A stretch of 64,000 nt of DNA, taken from positions 1-64,000 of the forward strand of contig CAKZOK010000072.1 in assembly GCA_937136415.1 (NCBI GenBank), written 5' to 3'. Position 1 is the first letter of the stretch. Each line of letters starts with the position of its first letter. Source of the stretch: an uncultured Cytophagales bacterium. GTDB taxonomy: Bacteria; Bacteroidota; Bacteroidia; Cytophagales; Bernardetiaceae. The translations under genes were made by a program, and so were the position numbers. Below are positions 1-8,130 of the stretch, in pieces. Below the pieces are notes generated by a model. The model made no database searches and was not told the origin of the DNA. It was given only the letters and a program-made list of their open reading frames with translations.

Positions 1-137
1 AATGCTATATTAGTTGCCCATTTCCCAAATTTTATTAATTGGTTATTCCCAATTAACTTAAACAGCTTGTGAGCCCATTTCAACTCAGAATTTGATTTGC
101 CCGAAAAGGCAACTTCAGTATTATCAAAAGAAAGCAT
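1..137 (-). CDS. proline dehydrogenase, N-terminal part (cut by window edge)
   Basis: Reading leftward from an ATG at 137, the first 45 codons are open to the window edge and begin MLSFDNTEVAFSGKSNSEL. This matches my memory of the N-terminus of Bacteroidota proline dehydrogenases, in which a short D(N/D)TEVAF..KS motif precedes an LFK-IGN helix. The enzyme oxidises proline to pyrroline-5-carboxylate using FAD, the first step of proline catabolism. Only the N-terminal helix region is visible and none of the TIM-barrel catalytic residues, so the call rests on a short stretch. The gene continues beyond base 1. No operon partner lies on its 5' side, because the next gene upstream is on the other strand. 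Confidence 0.72.
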   Translation of the reverse strand, partial: MLSFDNTEVAFSGKSNSELKWAHKLFKLIGNNQLIKFGKWATNIA

Positions 138-240
138 ACGCAATAATTAGTTACATCATTTTTTCGGTTTTTCCATTTCTATTCGAAAAAACACCACCAA
201 ATGTAACATTTTTATTCTTTTTTATTTGCCCTGTTTTTAA

Positions 241-561
241 ATAAAAAATGAAACAAAACTAGTAAATGCTTTAAACCAAAGTGGCAATATCAAAATAAAA
301 GGAATAAAATCAGGAATTTTTAAAACTGCAGAAGGCATTTGGTTCGACAAAGAAAATATGCAGTACTTCGTAGCTAACATAGATGGCTATAAAGGATACA
401 CACAAAATAAATCATATCAAGTCCGAAAAATAATAGAATTAGACGGAGAGTTTGAAAAAGATACTTTCTTCAAACTTTTAGATATAAAATTTGTGCGTTA
501 CGGACAATATACTGTTGTGCCTTATCCATTTAATTTGATAAAAAAAGACAATGAGGAATAA
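241..561 (+). CDS. small hypothetical protein or gene remnant
   Basis: The frame is open from 241 (after a TAA at 238-240) to the stop at 561, but its first ATG is at 358, which would give a 67-residue protein. The codons between 241 and 357 also read as ordinary protein (IKNETKLVNALNQSGNIKIKG). A possible start at 248 (ATG AAA CAA AAC TAG) lies in a different frame and stops at once. One reading is therefore that a longer gene lost its 5' end by a frameshift and only this C-terminal part remains. The alternative is a genuine short protein starting at 358. The predicted product is soluble, rich in aromatic and charged residues, and I do not recognise a family. A hairpin terminator follows at 594-627. 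Confidence 0.42.
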   Translation: MKNETKLVNALNQSGNIKIKGIKSGIFKTAEGIWFDKENMQYFVANIDGYKGYTQNKSYQVRKIIELDGEFEKDTFFKLLDIKFVRYGQYTVVPYPFNLIKKDNEE

Positions 562-593
562 GTTATTTTGCCTACTCTTATTCTAAAAAGCAA

Positions 594-627
594 AAAAGCT
601 CAAAGACAATTTTGCCTTTGAGCTTTT
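594..627. terminator. bidirectional hairpin terminator
   Basis: The arms AAAAGCTCAAAG (594-605) and CTTTGAGCTTTT (616-627) form a perfect 12-bp stem with a 10-nt loop, with A- and T-rich flanks on both sides. It sits between convergent reading frames (end at 561 on +, end at 676 on -) and could serve both. Confidence 0.75.
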
Positions 628-636
628 ATATAATCC

Positions 637-662
637 TCAACGACGGTTTTAGACCTCGTTGA
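637..662. repeat. short inverted repeat (CAACGA/TCGTTG)
   Basis: TCAACGA (637-643) and TCGTTGA (656-662) are inverted copies just downstream of the thiolase stop. The surrounding CTCAACGA...CGGTTTTAGAC wording resembles the CAACGAGGGTTTT segment near 19.2 kb, so it may be a dispersed intergenic motif or a second terminator arm for the thiolase transcript. Confidence 0.45.
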
Positions 663-675
663 CGGTTAGTATTTA

Positions 676-1851
676 CTAATTCACACGCTCAAAAATACCT
701 GCGATACCTTGTCCACCACCAATACAGGCAGTAACCATTCCGTATTTTTTGTCTTGCGCTTCCATTTCGTGCATAAGCTGAATAGTAAGTTTTGCGCCAG
801 TACAACCTAGAGGGTGTCCGAGTGCGATTGCTCCACCATTCGGATTTACTTTTTCTTCATCTAATTTCAAATCACGAATTACGGCTAAAGATTGTGCTGC
901 AAAGGCTTCATTGAGTTCGATAATATCAATATCTTCCAAATTTAGGTTGGCTTGTTTCAATGCTTTTGGCACAGCAGCCACAGGACCAATCCCCATAATA
1001 CGAGGGTCGACACCAGCAGAAGTATAAGCCAACATTTTGAGGCGAGGTTTCAAACCTAATTCCTCTACCATTTTTTCAGACATAACAAGTACAAAAGCTG
1101 CACCGTCCGAAGTTTGAGAAGAGTTGCCAGCCGTAACCGTTCCATCACTTGCAAAAGCAGGGCGCAAACGCTGCAAACCTTCCATAGAAGTTCCTGCACG
1201 AGGTCCTTCGTCTGTATCTACTGTAAATTTGCGAGTTTTCTTTTGTCCGTCTTCGTAATAATTTTCTTCTATCTCAACAGGAACAATCTGACTTTTAAAT
1301 TTTCCTTCTTCGATAGCTTTCAATGCTTTTTGATGCGATTTTACTGCAAACTCATCTTGGTCTTGACGAGTAATTTTGTAATCACGTACAATTTCTTCTG
1401 CTGTAAGTCCCATAGAAAGCATGTATTCTGGGTGTTCGCTTACGATATTCCAGTTAAGAGCAGGTTTGTAGCCCATCATTGGAAGAGCCGACATAGATTC
1501 AGTTCCTCCAGCAATAATACAATCTGCCGTTCCTGCTTGGATACGTGCCGAAGCCAATCCGATAGCTTCCAAACCCGAACCACAATAGCGATTCAGAACC
1601 ATTCCGGGAACATTTAGAGGCAAAGAAAGAAGAGAAACAATACGTCCCATTTGCATTCCTTGCTCACCTTCTGGAATTGCATTACCAACGATAAGGTCGT
1701 CAATGCGTGTTGGGTCAAGATTTGGAACAGATTTTACAAGATGCTTAATTACATCGGCTGCCAAATCATCTGAACGGTAGTTTTTGAAACCACCTTTTTT
1801 AGCTTTTCCTACGGCAGAGCGAAAGCCTGTTACTATATATGCTGTATTCAT
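676..1851 (-). CDS. acetyl-CoA C-acyltransferase (thiolase, beta-oxidation)
   Basis: This 391-residue protein is a normal-length degradative thiolase. It cleaves 3-ketoacyl-CoA with CoA to release acetyl-CoA, the last step of each beta-oxidation cycle, in the cytosol. The acyl-enzyme cysteine is C90 in [10 protein letters not shown]. The other catalytic elements are NEAFAAQ, the histidine in [10 protein letters not shown] (H346) and the second cysteine C376 in CIGGGQG. I chose the ATG at 1851; a TTG four codons upstream also keeps the frame but would add an atypical MITE prefix. It lies 221 bases downstream of the HAD/hydratase fusion gene on the same strand. The two probably act as the two subunits of a trifunctional-type complex. 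The intergenic gap carries several dyad sequences. Confidence 0.95.
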   Translation of the reverse strand: MNTAYIVTGFRSAVGKAKKGGFKNYRSDDLAADVIKHLVKSVPNLDPTRIDDLIVGNAIPEGEQGMQMGRIVSLLSLPLNVPGMVLNRYCGSGLEAIGLASARIQAGTADCIIAGGTESMSALPMMGYKPALNWNIVSEHPEYMLSMGLTAEEIVRDYKITRQDQDEFAVKSHQKALKAIEEGKFKSQIVPVEIEENYYEDGQKKTRKFTVDTDEGPRAGTSMEGLQRLRPAFASDGTVTAGNSSQTSDGAAFVLVMSEKMVEELGLKPRLKMLAYTSAGVDPRIMGIGPVAAVPKALKQANLNLEDIDIIELNEAFAAQSLAVIRDLKLDEEKVNPNGGAIALGHPLGCTGAKLTIQLMHEMEAQDKKYGMVTACIGGGQGIAGIFERVN

Positions 1852-1854
1852 TTC

Positions 1855-1917
1855 AGTTATCAATTATCAGTTACCAATTTTTGCAGTTACCAGTAATTAG
1901 TTACCAGTAACCAGTTT
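1855..1917. repeat. degenerate direct repeats of CAGTTACCA
   Basis: The motif CAGTTACCA or a close variant recurs about four times in the 60 bases directly upstream of the thiolase start, alternating with its near-inverse TTACCAGTAA. It could be simple-sequence decay or a cluster of protein-binding sites. Confidence 0.5.
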
Positions 1918-1981
1918 ATCTCAAACTAGCAACCTATGTTATTTAATTTTTTTATAAAATGCTTTAAAATTATTTCTCGCT

Positions 1982-2056
1982 CAAGCATCTGCTTGGACGC
2001 TCTTTTTTAGCAAGCATATGCTTGCAAAAGAACCAGCACAAGATAGAATCTTGCGC
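1982..2056. repeat. three dyad sequences between fusion gene and thiolase
   Basis: CAAGCATCTGCTTG (1982-1995) and CAAGCATATGCTTG (2011-2024) are near-identical palindromes with centres 29 bases apart; the second extends to the 16-bp perfect palindrome GCAAGCATATGCTTGC (2010-2025). A third dyad, GCACAAGAT/ATCTTGCGC, follows around 2036-2056. They may fold as hairpins in the fadN-thiolase transcript (attenuation or processing) or bind a regulator. Confidence 0.6.
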
Positions 2057-2072
2057 TAGGATTAATTTTATA

Positions 2073-4496
2073 TTAATTTCTCAACGGTTTGCCTTTGAAT
2101 AAAATGCTATTTATTCTATCTAGTGTTTTTTGCTCACCAGAAAGAGATAAAAACGCTTCTCTTTCCAAATCTAAAAGATACTGCTCTGAAACTTTTGCAG
2201 GACCCGACAAATCGCCACCAGCAATAACATACGCTAGTTTTTTAGCAATTTTGATGTCGTGTTCAGAGGCATAATGTCCGTAAAGCATTCCAACTGCACC
2301 AGCCGTAAATGTTGCAAGAGCTGTGCGCCCTTCTACTGCAATATCTAATTGTTGAACAGGCTGTGTATAACCAGAGGCTACCATTTCCATCGCTTTGCGT
2401 TTGGCATCTGCCAACAAACGAGAACGGTTTAATGTATAATCATCGTGTCCACGCAAAAATCCCATTTCTAATGCTTCTTGTGCAGAAGTAGCCACTTTTG
2501 CTGTTGCGATATTCAAGAATACATCTTGCAAACGGTTTACTCTTGGGTCGCCTGTTGTAAATGTATTTGCAGTACGACGAATCATTTCTTTCGTTCCACC
2601 ACCAGCAGGAATTAGACCGACACCAACTTCTACAAGACCCATATAGGTTTCTGCGTGTGCTTGAACGTGGTCAGAATGCAAACAAAGCTCACAACCACCA
2701 CCCAAAACAAGCCCAGATGTTGCCGAAACTACAGGAATTGCAGAATATTTGACACGCATCATTGTATTTTGGAACTGCGCAATCATCATTTCTACTTCAT
2801 CAAATTCTTGCTCTAAAGAATACATATACAGCATTGCAAGGTTTGCACCTGCCGAGAAGTTTGGCGCATCATTTCCGATTACCAAACTTGTATAGCTTTT
2901 TTCTGCTAAAGTAATTGCTGTATTTATTCCTTCAATGATTTCACTACCAATAGCATTCATTTTGGTATGAAATTCTAGACCAAGAACACCATCACCCAAA
3001 TCAAAAATAGTTGCACCATCATTATTCCATACTTTATTTGTCGGACGAATAGCATCTAAAACAATAAATTCTTCAGTTCCTGGAACTACTTTATATGATT
3101 TTGATTCAATATCATAATATTTTCTCTGACCGTTTTCTGTTTTGAAGAATGAATCTACATTTTTTACCCAATCAGCAACTTTGTAGCCAGCCTCTTCCAT
3201 TTTAGAGATTGTTTCTTTCACACCGAGTGCGTCCCAAGTAGCGAAAGGCCCCATTTCCCAACCAAAACCAGCAGAAACAGCGTCATCAATTTGATAAACG
3301 TGGTCTGCAATTTCTGGAATACGATGAGAAACATAAGCGAATACATCATAAAATGTAGTACGGAAAAATTCGCCATATTTAGAATCATCATTCAAGAAAA
3401 TAGCAAAGCGTTTGCTCAAATCATCTTCATCTTTTGCTTTTCCAAAAACTGGAATTTTTGGTTTTTCGGTAGGCTTATACTCATAATCATTCAAGTCTAA
3501 TTCAAGAATTAGGCGTTTGCCATTTTCGTCTTTTGTTTTCTTGAAATAACCTTGTTTTGTTTTGTCGCCGTACCATTTACGCTTGTCAAGTTCTTTTACA
3601 ATGTTTGGCAATTCGAACATTTCTTTGCGCTCATCGTTTGGTACATTTTGAGCTACACCATTTGCTACTTTTATTGTTGTATCTAATCCGACAACATCAA
3701 GTGTACGGAAAGTAGCCGATTTTGCACGTCCGATAATTGGTCCTGTAAGTCTATCTACTTCGCCAACTGTCAAACCATATTTTTCAACGGCATGAAGCCC
3801 AGACATAATTGCAAAAACACCAACACGATTGGCAATAAATGCAGGAGTATCTTTACAAAGAACAGTTTCTTTACCTAAAAAACGGTCGCCGTATTCTAAA
3901 AGGAAATCTACAATTTCTTGTTTTGTGTCTTTACAAGGAATAATTTCCAAAAGGCGCATATAACGTGGAGGATTGAAAAAGTGCATTCCACAAAAATGCT
4001 CTTTAAAGCCTTCTGTTCTGCCTTCGATGAGCATGTGCATCGGAATACCAGAAGTATTTGAAGCAATAATTGCATCTTCTCTACGATATTTTTCTACTCT
4101 TTCGAAGAGTTGTTGTTTGATGTCAAGTCTTTCAATAACAGCTTCCAAAATCAAATCGCAATCTGCAATCCAATCAAGATTATCTGTTAGGTTTCCTGTT
4201 TTGATACGGCTTGCAAAACTTTTGCTATAAAAAGGAGCAGGCTTAGATTTAGTAGCTTCTTTCAAGAATTTGTTTACAATACTATTTCTCCAAAGAAGGC
4301 TTTTTTCTTGCTTTTCATCTTTGGGAGCATCTAAAGGAACAATGTCTAATAAGACAACTTCACAACCGATATTAGCAAAATGGGCAGCAATACGAGAACC
4401 CATTACACCAGAGCCTAAAATCGCCACCTTACGAATATGGCGTTCTGATTTAGTTTGTGTGCTTTTGGCAGCAGGAGCTTGAGCAACTTGAGTCAT
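2073..4496 (-). CDS. 3-hydroxyacyl-CoA dehydrogenase / enoyl-CoA hydratase fusion
   Basis: This 807-residue protein performs two middle steps of fatty-acid beta-oxidation: hydration of enoyl-CoA and NAD-dependent oxidation of 3-hydroxyacyl-CoA. A Rossmann domain comes first, with GSGVMG at residues 28-33. The HAD C-terminal dimerisation region follows (about 210-440), then a crotonase domain (about 490-700) with the LGGGCELCLHSD oxyanion-hole stretch and VEVGVGLIPAGGG. This dehydrogenase-first order is that of Bacillus FadN (YusL); E. coli FadB has the hydratase first. A short Ala/Gln/Ser-rich leader precedes the Rossmann fold. The leader RNA is probably about 200 nt, since the best promoter is at 4704-4711, with a MarR-type dyad just upstream at 4733-4744. 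The thiolase gene follows on the same strand. Confidence 0.94.
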   Translation of the reverse strand: MTQVAQAPAAKSTQTKSERHIRKVAILGSGVMGSRIAAHFANIGCEVVLLDIVPLDAPKDEKQEKSLLWRNSIVNKFLKEATKSKPAPFYSKSFASRIKTGNLTDNLDWIADCDLILEAVIERLDIKQQLFERVEKYRREDAIIASNTSGIPMHMLIEGRTEGFKEHFCGMHFFNPPRYMRLLEIIPCKDTKQEIVDFLLEYGDRFLGKETVLCKDTPAFIANRVGVFAIMSGLHAVEKYGLTVGEVDRLTGPIIGRAKSATFRTLDVVGLDTTIKVANGVAQNVPNDERKEMFELPNIVKELDKRKWYGDKTKQGYFKKTKDENGKRLILELDLNDYEYKPTEKPKIPVFGKAKDEDDLSKRFAIFLNDDSKYGEFFRTTFYDVFAYVSHRIPEIADHVYQIDDAVSAGFGWEMGPFATWDALGVKETISKMEEAGYKVADWVKNVDSFFKTENGQRKYYDIESKSYKVVPGTEEFIVLDAIRPTNKVWNNDGATIFDLGDGVLGLEFHTKMNAIGSEIIEGINTAITLAEKSYTSLVIGNDAPNFSAGANLAMLYMYSLEQEFDEVEMMIAQFQNTMMRVKYSAIPVVSATSGLVLGGGCELCLHSDHVQAHAETYMGLVEVGVGLIPAGGGTKEMIRRTANTFTTGDPRVNRLQDVFLNIATAKVATSAQEALEMGFLRGHDDYTLNRSRLLADAKRKAMEMVASGYTQPVQQLDIAVEGRTALATFTAGAVGMLYGHYASEHDIKIAKKLAYVIAGGDLSGPAKVSEQYLLDLEREAFLSLSGEQKTLDRINSILFKGKPLRN

Positions 4497-4703
4497 AAAA
4501 TATATAGTTTTTGAGTTAATATAAAATCAATGAGGAATAATTACAAATTGAAAAATTAAAAATACAAACTACTGATTATCAGTAAATTTAAAACTTAAAA
4601 ATAGTAATTTGTTTAATTTTTATTCCTAAGTAAATTATACAATTATTTATTGAATAGAAATTCATTTTTTTTAAAATAATATTCTGCATAACTTATTATA
4701 AAC

Positions 4704-4711
4704 CAAAGATA
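4704..4711 (-). promoter_or_regulatory. candidate promoter of the beta-oxidation operon
   Basis: On the minus strand 4711-4704 reads TATCTTTG, a perfect match to the Bacteroidota -7 element TAnnTTTG. The same octamer precedes the neighbouring marR gene. No clear -33 TTTG is visible; that position is covered by the dyad at 4733-4744. Confidence 0.6.
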
Positions 4712-4732
4712 AGAAAAATTTACAAAAAATAG

Positions 4733-4744
4733 TATGCGTGCATA
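4733..4744. promoter_or_regulatory. MarR-type dyad operator, copy 1
   Basis: TATGCGTGCATA is a palindrome except for the central two bases. It recurs exactly at 5454-5465, with three further matching bases (ATT) to the right. It lies at the -33 region of the putative promoter at 4704-4711, where a bound repressor would block transcription of the beta-oxidation genes. That the adjacent MarR protein binds it is inferred from position. Confidence 0.65.
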
Positions 4745-4770
4745 ATTATTTTAGTTTTTTTTACAACAAA

Positions 4771-4803
4771 AAACCCTAAAAGTTATGAAGACTCTTAGGG
4801 TTT
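4771..4803 (-). terminator. terminator of marR
   Basis: AAACCCTAA (4771-4779) pairs with TTAGGGTTT (4795-4803). On the minus strand a T-run follows, so it should end the marR transcript 12 bases after the stop codon and separate it from the beta-oxidation promoter. Confidence 0.75.
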
Positions 4804-4814
4804 AATGAATAGTT

Positions 4815-5360
4815 TTATTTTTGAACGTTGTTTTTTTGGGCTTCTTCTACTTTTGTGCGTACATCTTGAATAAAATCATTTTTTTGTGAGAGGTTTCTTT
4901 CAGCCGTTCTGTTTATATGTTCTATTACTTCAAAGAAATTTTCCATTTTTTCTGGGGAAAGTTTATCAAAAATCTGTTTGTTGAATGTTTTTACAGATTG
5001 TCTGGCTGCTTCTCTTCTTAATTTTCCTTCATCTGTCAAGCAAATCATTACTTTTCTACGGTCTTCTGTATCACTTTGGCGAACAATCAGCCCTTCTTCT
5101 TCCATTGACTTCAAAATACGTGTCAAGGAGCGTGCTTCCATTCCCATAAGAGGGGCTATTTTGGTAGCAGGAGAGCCTTTTTCTTGGTCAATATTTAATA
5201 AAACAAATCCTGTGGAATGTGTAATTCCGTGTTCTGTTCCTATCATATTATACATTTTGGCAATCGATAACCAAGATGCTTTAATAGCAAAATCAACAGA
5301 ACGTCTTTTTTTTTTATCTATTAAGGAATTATCTATTGATGAGTTATTTGTTTTATTCAT
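4815..5360 (-). CDS. MarR-family transcriptional regulator
   Basis: A 181-residue winged-helix DNA-binding protein. The recognition region is LMGMEARSLTRILKSMEEEGLI and the wing is RQSDTEDRRKVMICLTDEGK, both diagnostic of MarR. Flanking helices (1-55 and 130-165) would form the dimer and ligand pocket. Members usually repress neighbouring genes and release DNA on binding a small ligand. Its place upstream of two beta-oxidation genes suggests an acyl-CoA or fatty-acid ligand, as in other lipid-sensing regulators; that is inference. The same 12-bp dyad precedes both this gene and the beta-oxidation fusion gene, so autoregulation plus control of that operon is the simplest model. The protein begins with an Asn/Ser/Lys-rich tail. 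Confidence 0.93.
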   Translation of the reverse strand: MNKTNNSSIDNSLIDKKKRRSVDFAIKASWLSIAKMYNMIGTEHGITHSTGFVLLNIDQEKGSPATKIAPLMGMEARSLTRILKSMEEEGLIVRQSDTEDRRKVMICLTDEGKLRREAARQSVKTFNKQIFDKLSPEKMENFFEVIEHINRTAERNLSQKNDFIQDVRTKVEEAQKNNVQK

Positions 5361-5434
5361 TGTGTATTTTGGTATGTGTGTTTTGGTTGTTTTATAGCCT
5401 TATTTGACGTTATTCAAAATAATAAGCTACTTAA

Positions 5435-5442
5435 CAAAGATA
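5435..5442 (-). promoter_or_regulatory. candidate marR promoter
   Basis: On the minus strand 5442-5435 reads TATCTTTG, a perfect TAnnTTTG -7 element, about 75 bases upstream of the marR start codon. The region between -7 and -33 contains the dyad at 5454-5465. Confidence 0.6.
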
Positions 5443-5453
5443 CATAAATTTGT

Positions 5454-5465
5454 TATGCGTGCATA
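5454..5465. promoter_or_regulatory. MarR-type dyad operator, copy 2
   Basis: An exact second copy of TATGCGTGCATA. Its centre is 21 bases upstream of the centre of the marR -7 element, against 31 bases for the copy at 4733-4744. The difference is 10 bases, one helical turn, so a bound protein would face the same side of the DNA at both promoters. Confidence 0.65.
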
Positions 5466-5598
5466 ATTTTTTATGAATTTATTATATTTTTCTTAGAGGG
5501 TTCTTATACTTCGTTACTGTACGCTACTTTTTTTAAAAGTGGATTTTAGTTGTAGGGCAACATTATATTTGTAGCATTAAAAGGTTATTTATTTTAGT

Positions 5599-6459
5599 TT
5601 AATTTTCAATTTCTGTAACTTCACAAATACATCTAAAACCCAGCCACGAAGTAGGATATTTGTAACGGATTCTTTCATTTATTGTACTTTGAAGAGGAAC
5701 ATGCAACCACGAACCACCCTTTGAAATCCCCTCTTCGGCTATCATTTCGGCTACATTTCCGATGGTATGATGAAGTCCTAGAAGGTTTGTAGGTTCGGCA
5801 TAGGCATAAAAAATAGGTGGAATTGGTGTAGAATCATTTTTTGATTTATTTAATTTTTCACTCAAATTAAAGACTGAAAGTGAAATAATAGAAGTATCAA
5901 AACCATATTTTGTATTATCTTGATTTAGTGTATCAATGAAAGATAAAGCTGCTTTTTCCCACTCTTTTTCGGTAGGCAAACGATACTCAAAGCGATATTT
6001 TTTATCTCTTGTACTAACAAAATTTTGTGTTGCAATCTTACCTCTCCATTTACAATAATTAGTAGCTTGTTGATAAGAAACTCCTACGACAGGCAAAAAA
6101 CGATAATTTTCATATTCAAGATAACCCAAAGAAAGAGAAAGTTTTACAGAATCTGAAAAAGGAACTTCTTTATCCATCCAAACGCCATTTGTAGGTATTT
6201 GATTTTGATAATAATTGTAAGAAGAATCTTCATTGATATAATGTAAATATTCTAAATAACTAAGATTGACAATTTCTGTTTTGTCCATAAATAAATTGTC
6301 ATTTATCCAAACGGTATTGGGAGGCGTGGGCAGATTTGGTTTTTTAGAAAGGTGGTTTTTGGTATTTTTATTAACTTGTTTTTGCCAGTTTTTGTATGGA
6401 GAAGAACAGGAGAAAATAGAAAAAAATAAAATAAACAGAACCAATTTTTTTATAAACAT
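5599..6459 (-). CDS. SUMF1/formylglycine-generating-enzyme-like lipoprotein
   Basis: A 286-residue protein with a lipoprotein signal peptide (hydrophobic residues 4-16, lipobox IFSC at 15-18), so probably anchored in the outer or inner membrane. The rest is a FGE-sulfatase (SUMF1) fold: DKTEIVNLSYLEYL near the start, WRGK and RLPTEKEWEKAA in the middle, IGNVAEMIAEEGISKGGSW, and the closing LGFRCI. In Bacteroidota this fold is common in gliding and secretion lipoproteins (GldJ/GldK type) and in proteins without known sulfatase targets, so an enzymatic role cannot be assumed. It is shorter than GldK and GldJ. It stands alone between marR and the divergent acyltransferase gene. Confidence 0.85.
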   Translation of the reverse strand: MFIKKLVLFILFFSIFSCSSPYKNWQKQVNKNTKNHLSKKPNLPTPPNTVWINDNLFMDKTEIVNLSYLEYLHYINEDSSYNYYQNQIPTNGVWMDKEVPFSDSVKLSLSLGYLEYENYRFLPVVGVSYQQATNYCKWRGKIATQNFVSTRDKKYRFEYRLPTEKEWEKAALSFIDTLNQDNTKYGFDTSIISLSVFNLSEKLNKSKNDSTPIPPIFYAYAEPTNLLGLHHTIGNVAEMIAEEGISKGGSWLHVPLQSTINERIRYKYPTSWLGFRCICEVTEIEN

Positions 6460-6564
6460 GAGAAGTAAAATTATAACACTGACAAGACTAATTCTTAAAT
6501 GATTTCAATAAAAAAAGATAGAAATAGTTACTTTAGAAACCTAAAAAAGACAAAGAATATTGAA

Positions 6565-6572
6565 CAAATATA
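6565..6572 (-). promoter_or_regulatory. candidate promoter of SUMF1-like lipoprotein gene
   Basis: The minus strand 6572-6565 reads TATATTTG, matching TAnnTTTG, about 105 bases before the start codon. This is the only good -7 match I found in the 335-base divergent region 6460-6794. I saw no equally good one for the rightward acyltransferase gene. Confidence 0.4.
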
Positions 6573-6794
6573 CAAAGGAATTTTTAGATATTTCTATCTA
6601 TTTGATTGACACTAATGCAGCAGTTGTATCAAAATTAGGGAAGAAAGTTTAATGAAATTAAAAATACTTTTAAATTATGTCTGTTGTTTTTTTTATAAAA
6701 TAAACCTATTTTGTGAAATAATTTGAAAATAGTCTTTTCTATTTACTTTTTTTATTTTTCTATTATCTATTAATACAGAAATTATAAATCATCT

Positions 6795-8039
6795 ATGAGT
6801 ACGAATACTGCACTTACTATTCCTAAAAATACTCCTGAAGAAGTATCTAATGCATGGTTACATTCTTTAGAGCTTGCTCAAAAAAGAGATTTACCAAAAG
6901 AGGTGCAAAAGAACTTTGAAGTATATTATAAACATTTTGACCAAAAATATACAGAAGCATTAATTGAACATGTGATTGCGCCCATGTCAGATTATTATTA
7001 TCGCCCTGTTTTTGTAGGTTTTGATGAATTAGAGGAAAGAAATAATCCAGAAAGACCATTGATTTATTATAGTAATCATTCTGGAATGGCTTTTCCTTGG
7101 GACGGAATGGTATTTTTAGCAGAAATATTTAGACAATTTGGATTTCAAAATAAAGCAATTCGCCCTTTGGTTGCTCCTATGCTTTCACAGTCTGCGCTCA
7201 TGAATCCATTTGGTGCATATAATTTGTGGCGAAAAGTAGGAGGGATTGATGCAACAACTATCAACTTTGAAACGATGATGAATTGTAATGATTATAATGT
7301 TATGATTTATCCTGAGGGAGTTCCGGGAATTGGGAAAGGTTTTAATCGAAAATATGAAGCGCAACGTTTTTCTACTTCTTTTATCAGAATGGCTCTCAAA
7401 TACAAAACTGATATTATTCCTTTTGCGAGTGTCAATGGCGAATATATCAATCCTCATACTTATAGTATTCCTTGGGTCAATAAATTGGTTAATAAAATAG
7501 GGATTCCATTTTTGCCTGTGGGTATCATTACGGCACTTGTTCCTGTTTTTCCGTGGCTTTTTTATACTGGTTTTCCTGCAAAAATGACTTATGTAAAAGG
7601 CAAACGAATAAATCCATTAGAGCTTTTGGGCAAACCAGCCGAAGAAGCAACACAAGAAGATATAGTCAAAATTAGAGATTATGTAAGAGATGAATTTCAA
7701 AAATTACTTGATGATTCGGTAGAAAAATATGGTAAAAAACCATTTAATTGGAAAGATTTGAGAGCTACCAACAAAGGAAAAGAAAAACGAGGAAGCAAAA
7801 TTCGTTTCTTTCCTTACTTGACACCTATTGGCTGGCCTTTGCTTTTTGGAGAATTTGATAGAAAATATAGAAAATATGACCAAGAAGGCAGGAAAGGAAA
7901 GTTTAAATTACGTATGCGTAGAAGAGATTTTTTACCTTTACTTTTCAAAAATTTGATTACTATTTCCTATTTTATTCCTGTTTTGGGTTGGATTCCTCTT
8001 GCCATTCGGGGATACTCAAAACCCAAAGGAGAAAAATAA
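6795..8039 (+). CDS. putative 1-acylglycerol-3-phosphate acyltransferase-like protein
   Basis: A 414-residue protein with the layout of PlsC-like acyltransferases: an N-H-S-x(6)-D segment (NHSGMAFPWDGM, near residue 94) in place of the usual NHxxxxD box, and a YPEGVPGIGKGF box (PEG motif) about 80 residues later. The longer spacing between His and Asp is known from the diacylglycerol-acyltransferase-like branch. The C-terminus has a hydrophobic stretch (LLFKNLITISYFIPVLGWIPLAI) that would attach it to the inner membrane. The likely role is transfer of an acyl group to a glycerolipid or related lipid; the acceptor is unknown. It is transcribed alone and ends in a strong terminator at 8071-8103. 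Confidence 0.82.
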   Translation: MSTNTALTIPKNTPEEVSNAWLHSLELAQKRDLPKEVQKNFEVYYKHFDQKYTEALIEHVIAPMSDYYYRPVFVGFDELEERNNPERPLIYYSNHSGMAFPWDGMVFLAEIFRQFGFQNKAIRPLVAPMLSQSALMNPFGAYNLWRKVGGIDATTINFETMMNCNDYNVMIYPEGVPGIGKGFNRKYEAQRFSTSFIRMALKYKTDIIPFASVNGEYINPHTYSIPWVNKLVNKIGIPFLPVGIITALVPVFPWLFYTGFPAKMTYVKGKRINPLELLGKPAEEATQEDIVKIRDYVRDEFQKLLDDSVEKYGKKPFNWKDLRATNKGKEKRGSKIRFFPYLTPIGWPLLFGEFDRKYRKYDQEGRKGKFKLRMRRRDFLPLLFKNLITISYFIPVLGWIPLAIRGYSKPKGEK

Positions 8040-8070
8040 ACTAAAAATAGGAGTTACAAAATACAAAAAA

Positions 8071-8103
8071 AAGGAATTTGAATAATAATTATTCAAATTC
8101 CTT
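8071..8103. terminator. bidirectional terminator
   Basis: AAGGAATTTGAAT (8071-8083) and ATTCAAATTCCTT (8091-8103) form a perfect 13-bp stem flanked by A-run and T-run. It lies between the convergent acyltransferase and DUF6935-like genes. Confidence 0.88.
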
Positions 8104-8130
8104 TTTTTTATTTATAAGAGAATAAAAATT

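Noticed and set aside
1114-1617. Rightward 167-codon frame inside the thiolase gene
   Set aside because: Antisense shadow with Cys/Ser/Phe-rich composition; the opposite strand encodes an intact thiolase.
5599-6459. Naming the lipoprotein gldJ or gldK
   Set aside because: It has the SUMF1 fold and a lipobox but is shorter than GldJ/GldK and lacks the neighbouring gld genes.
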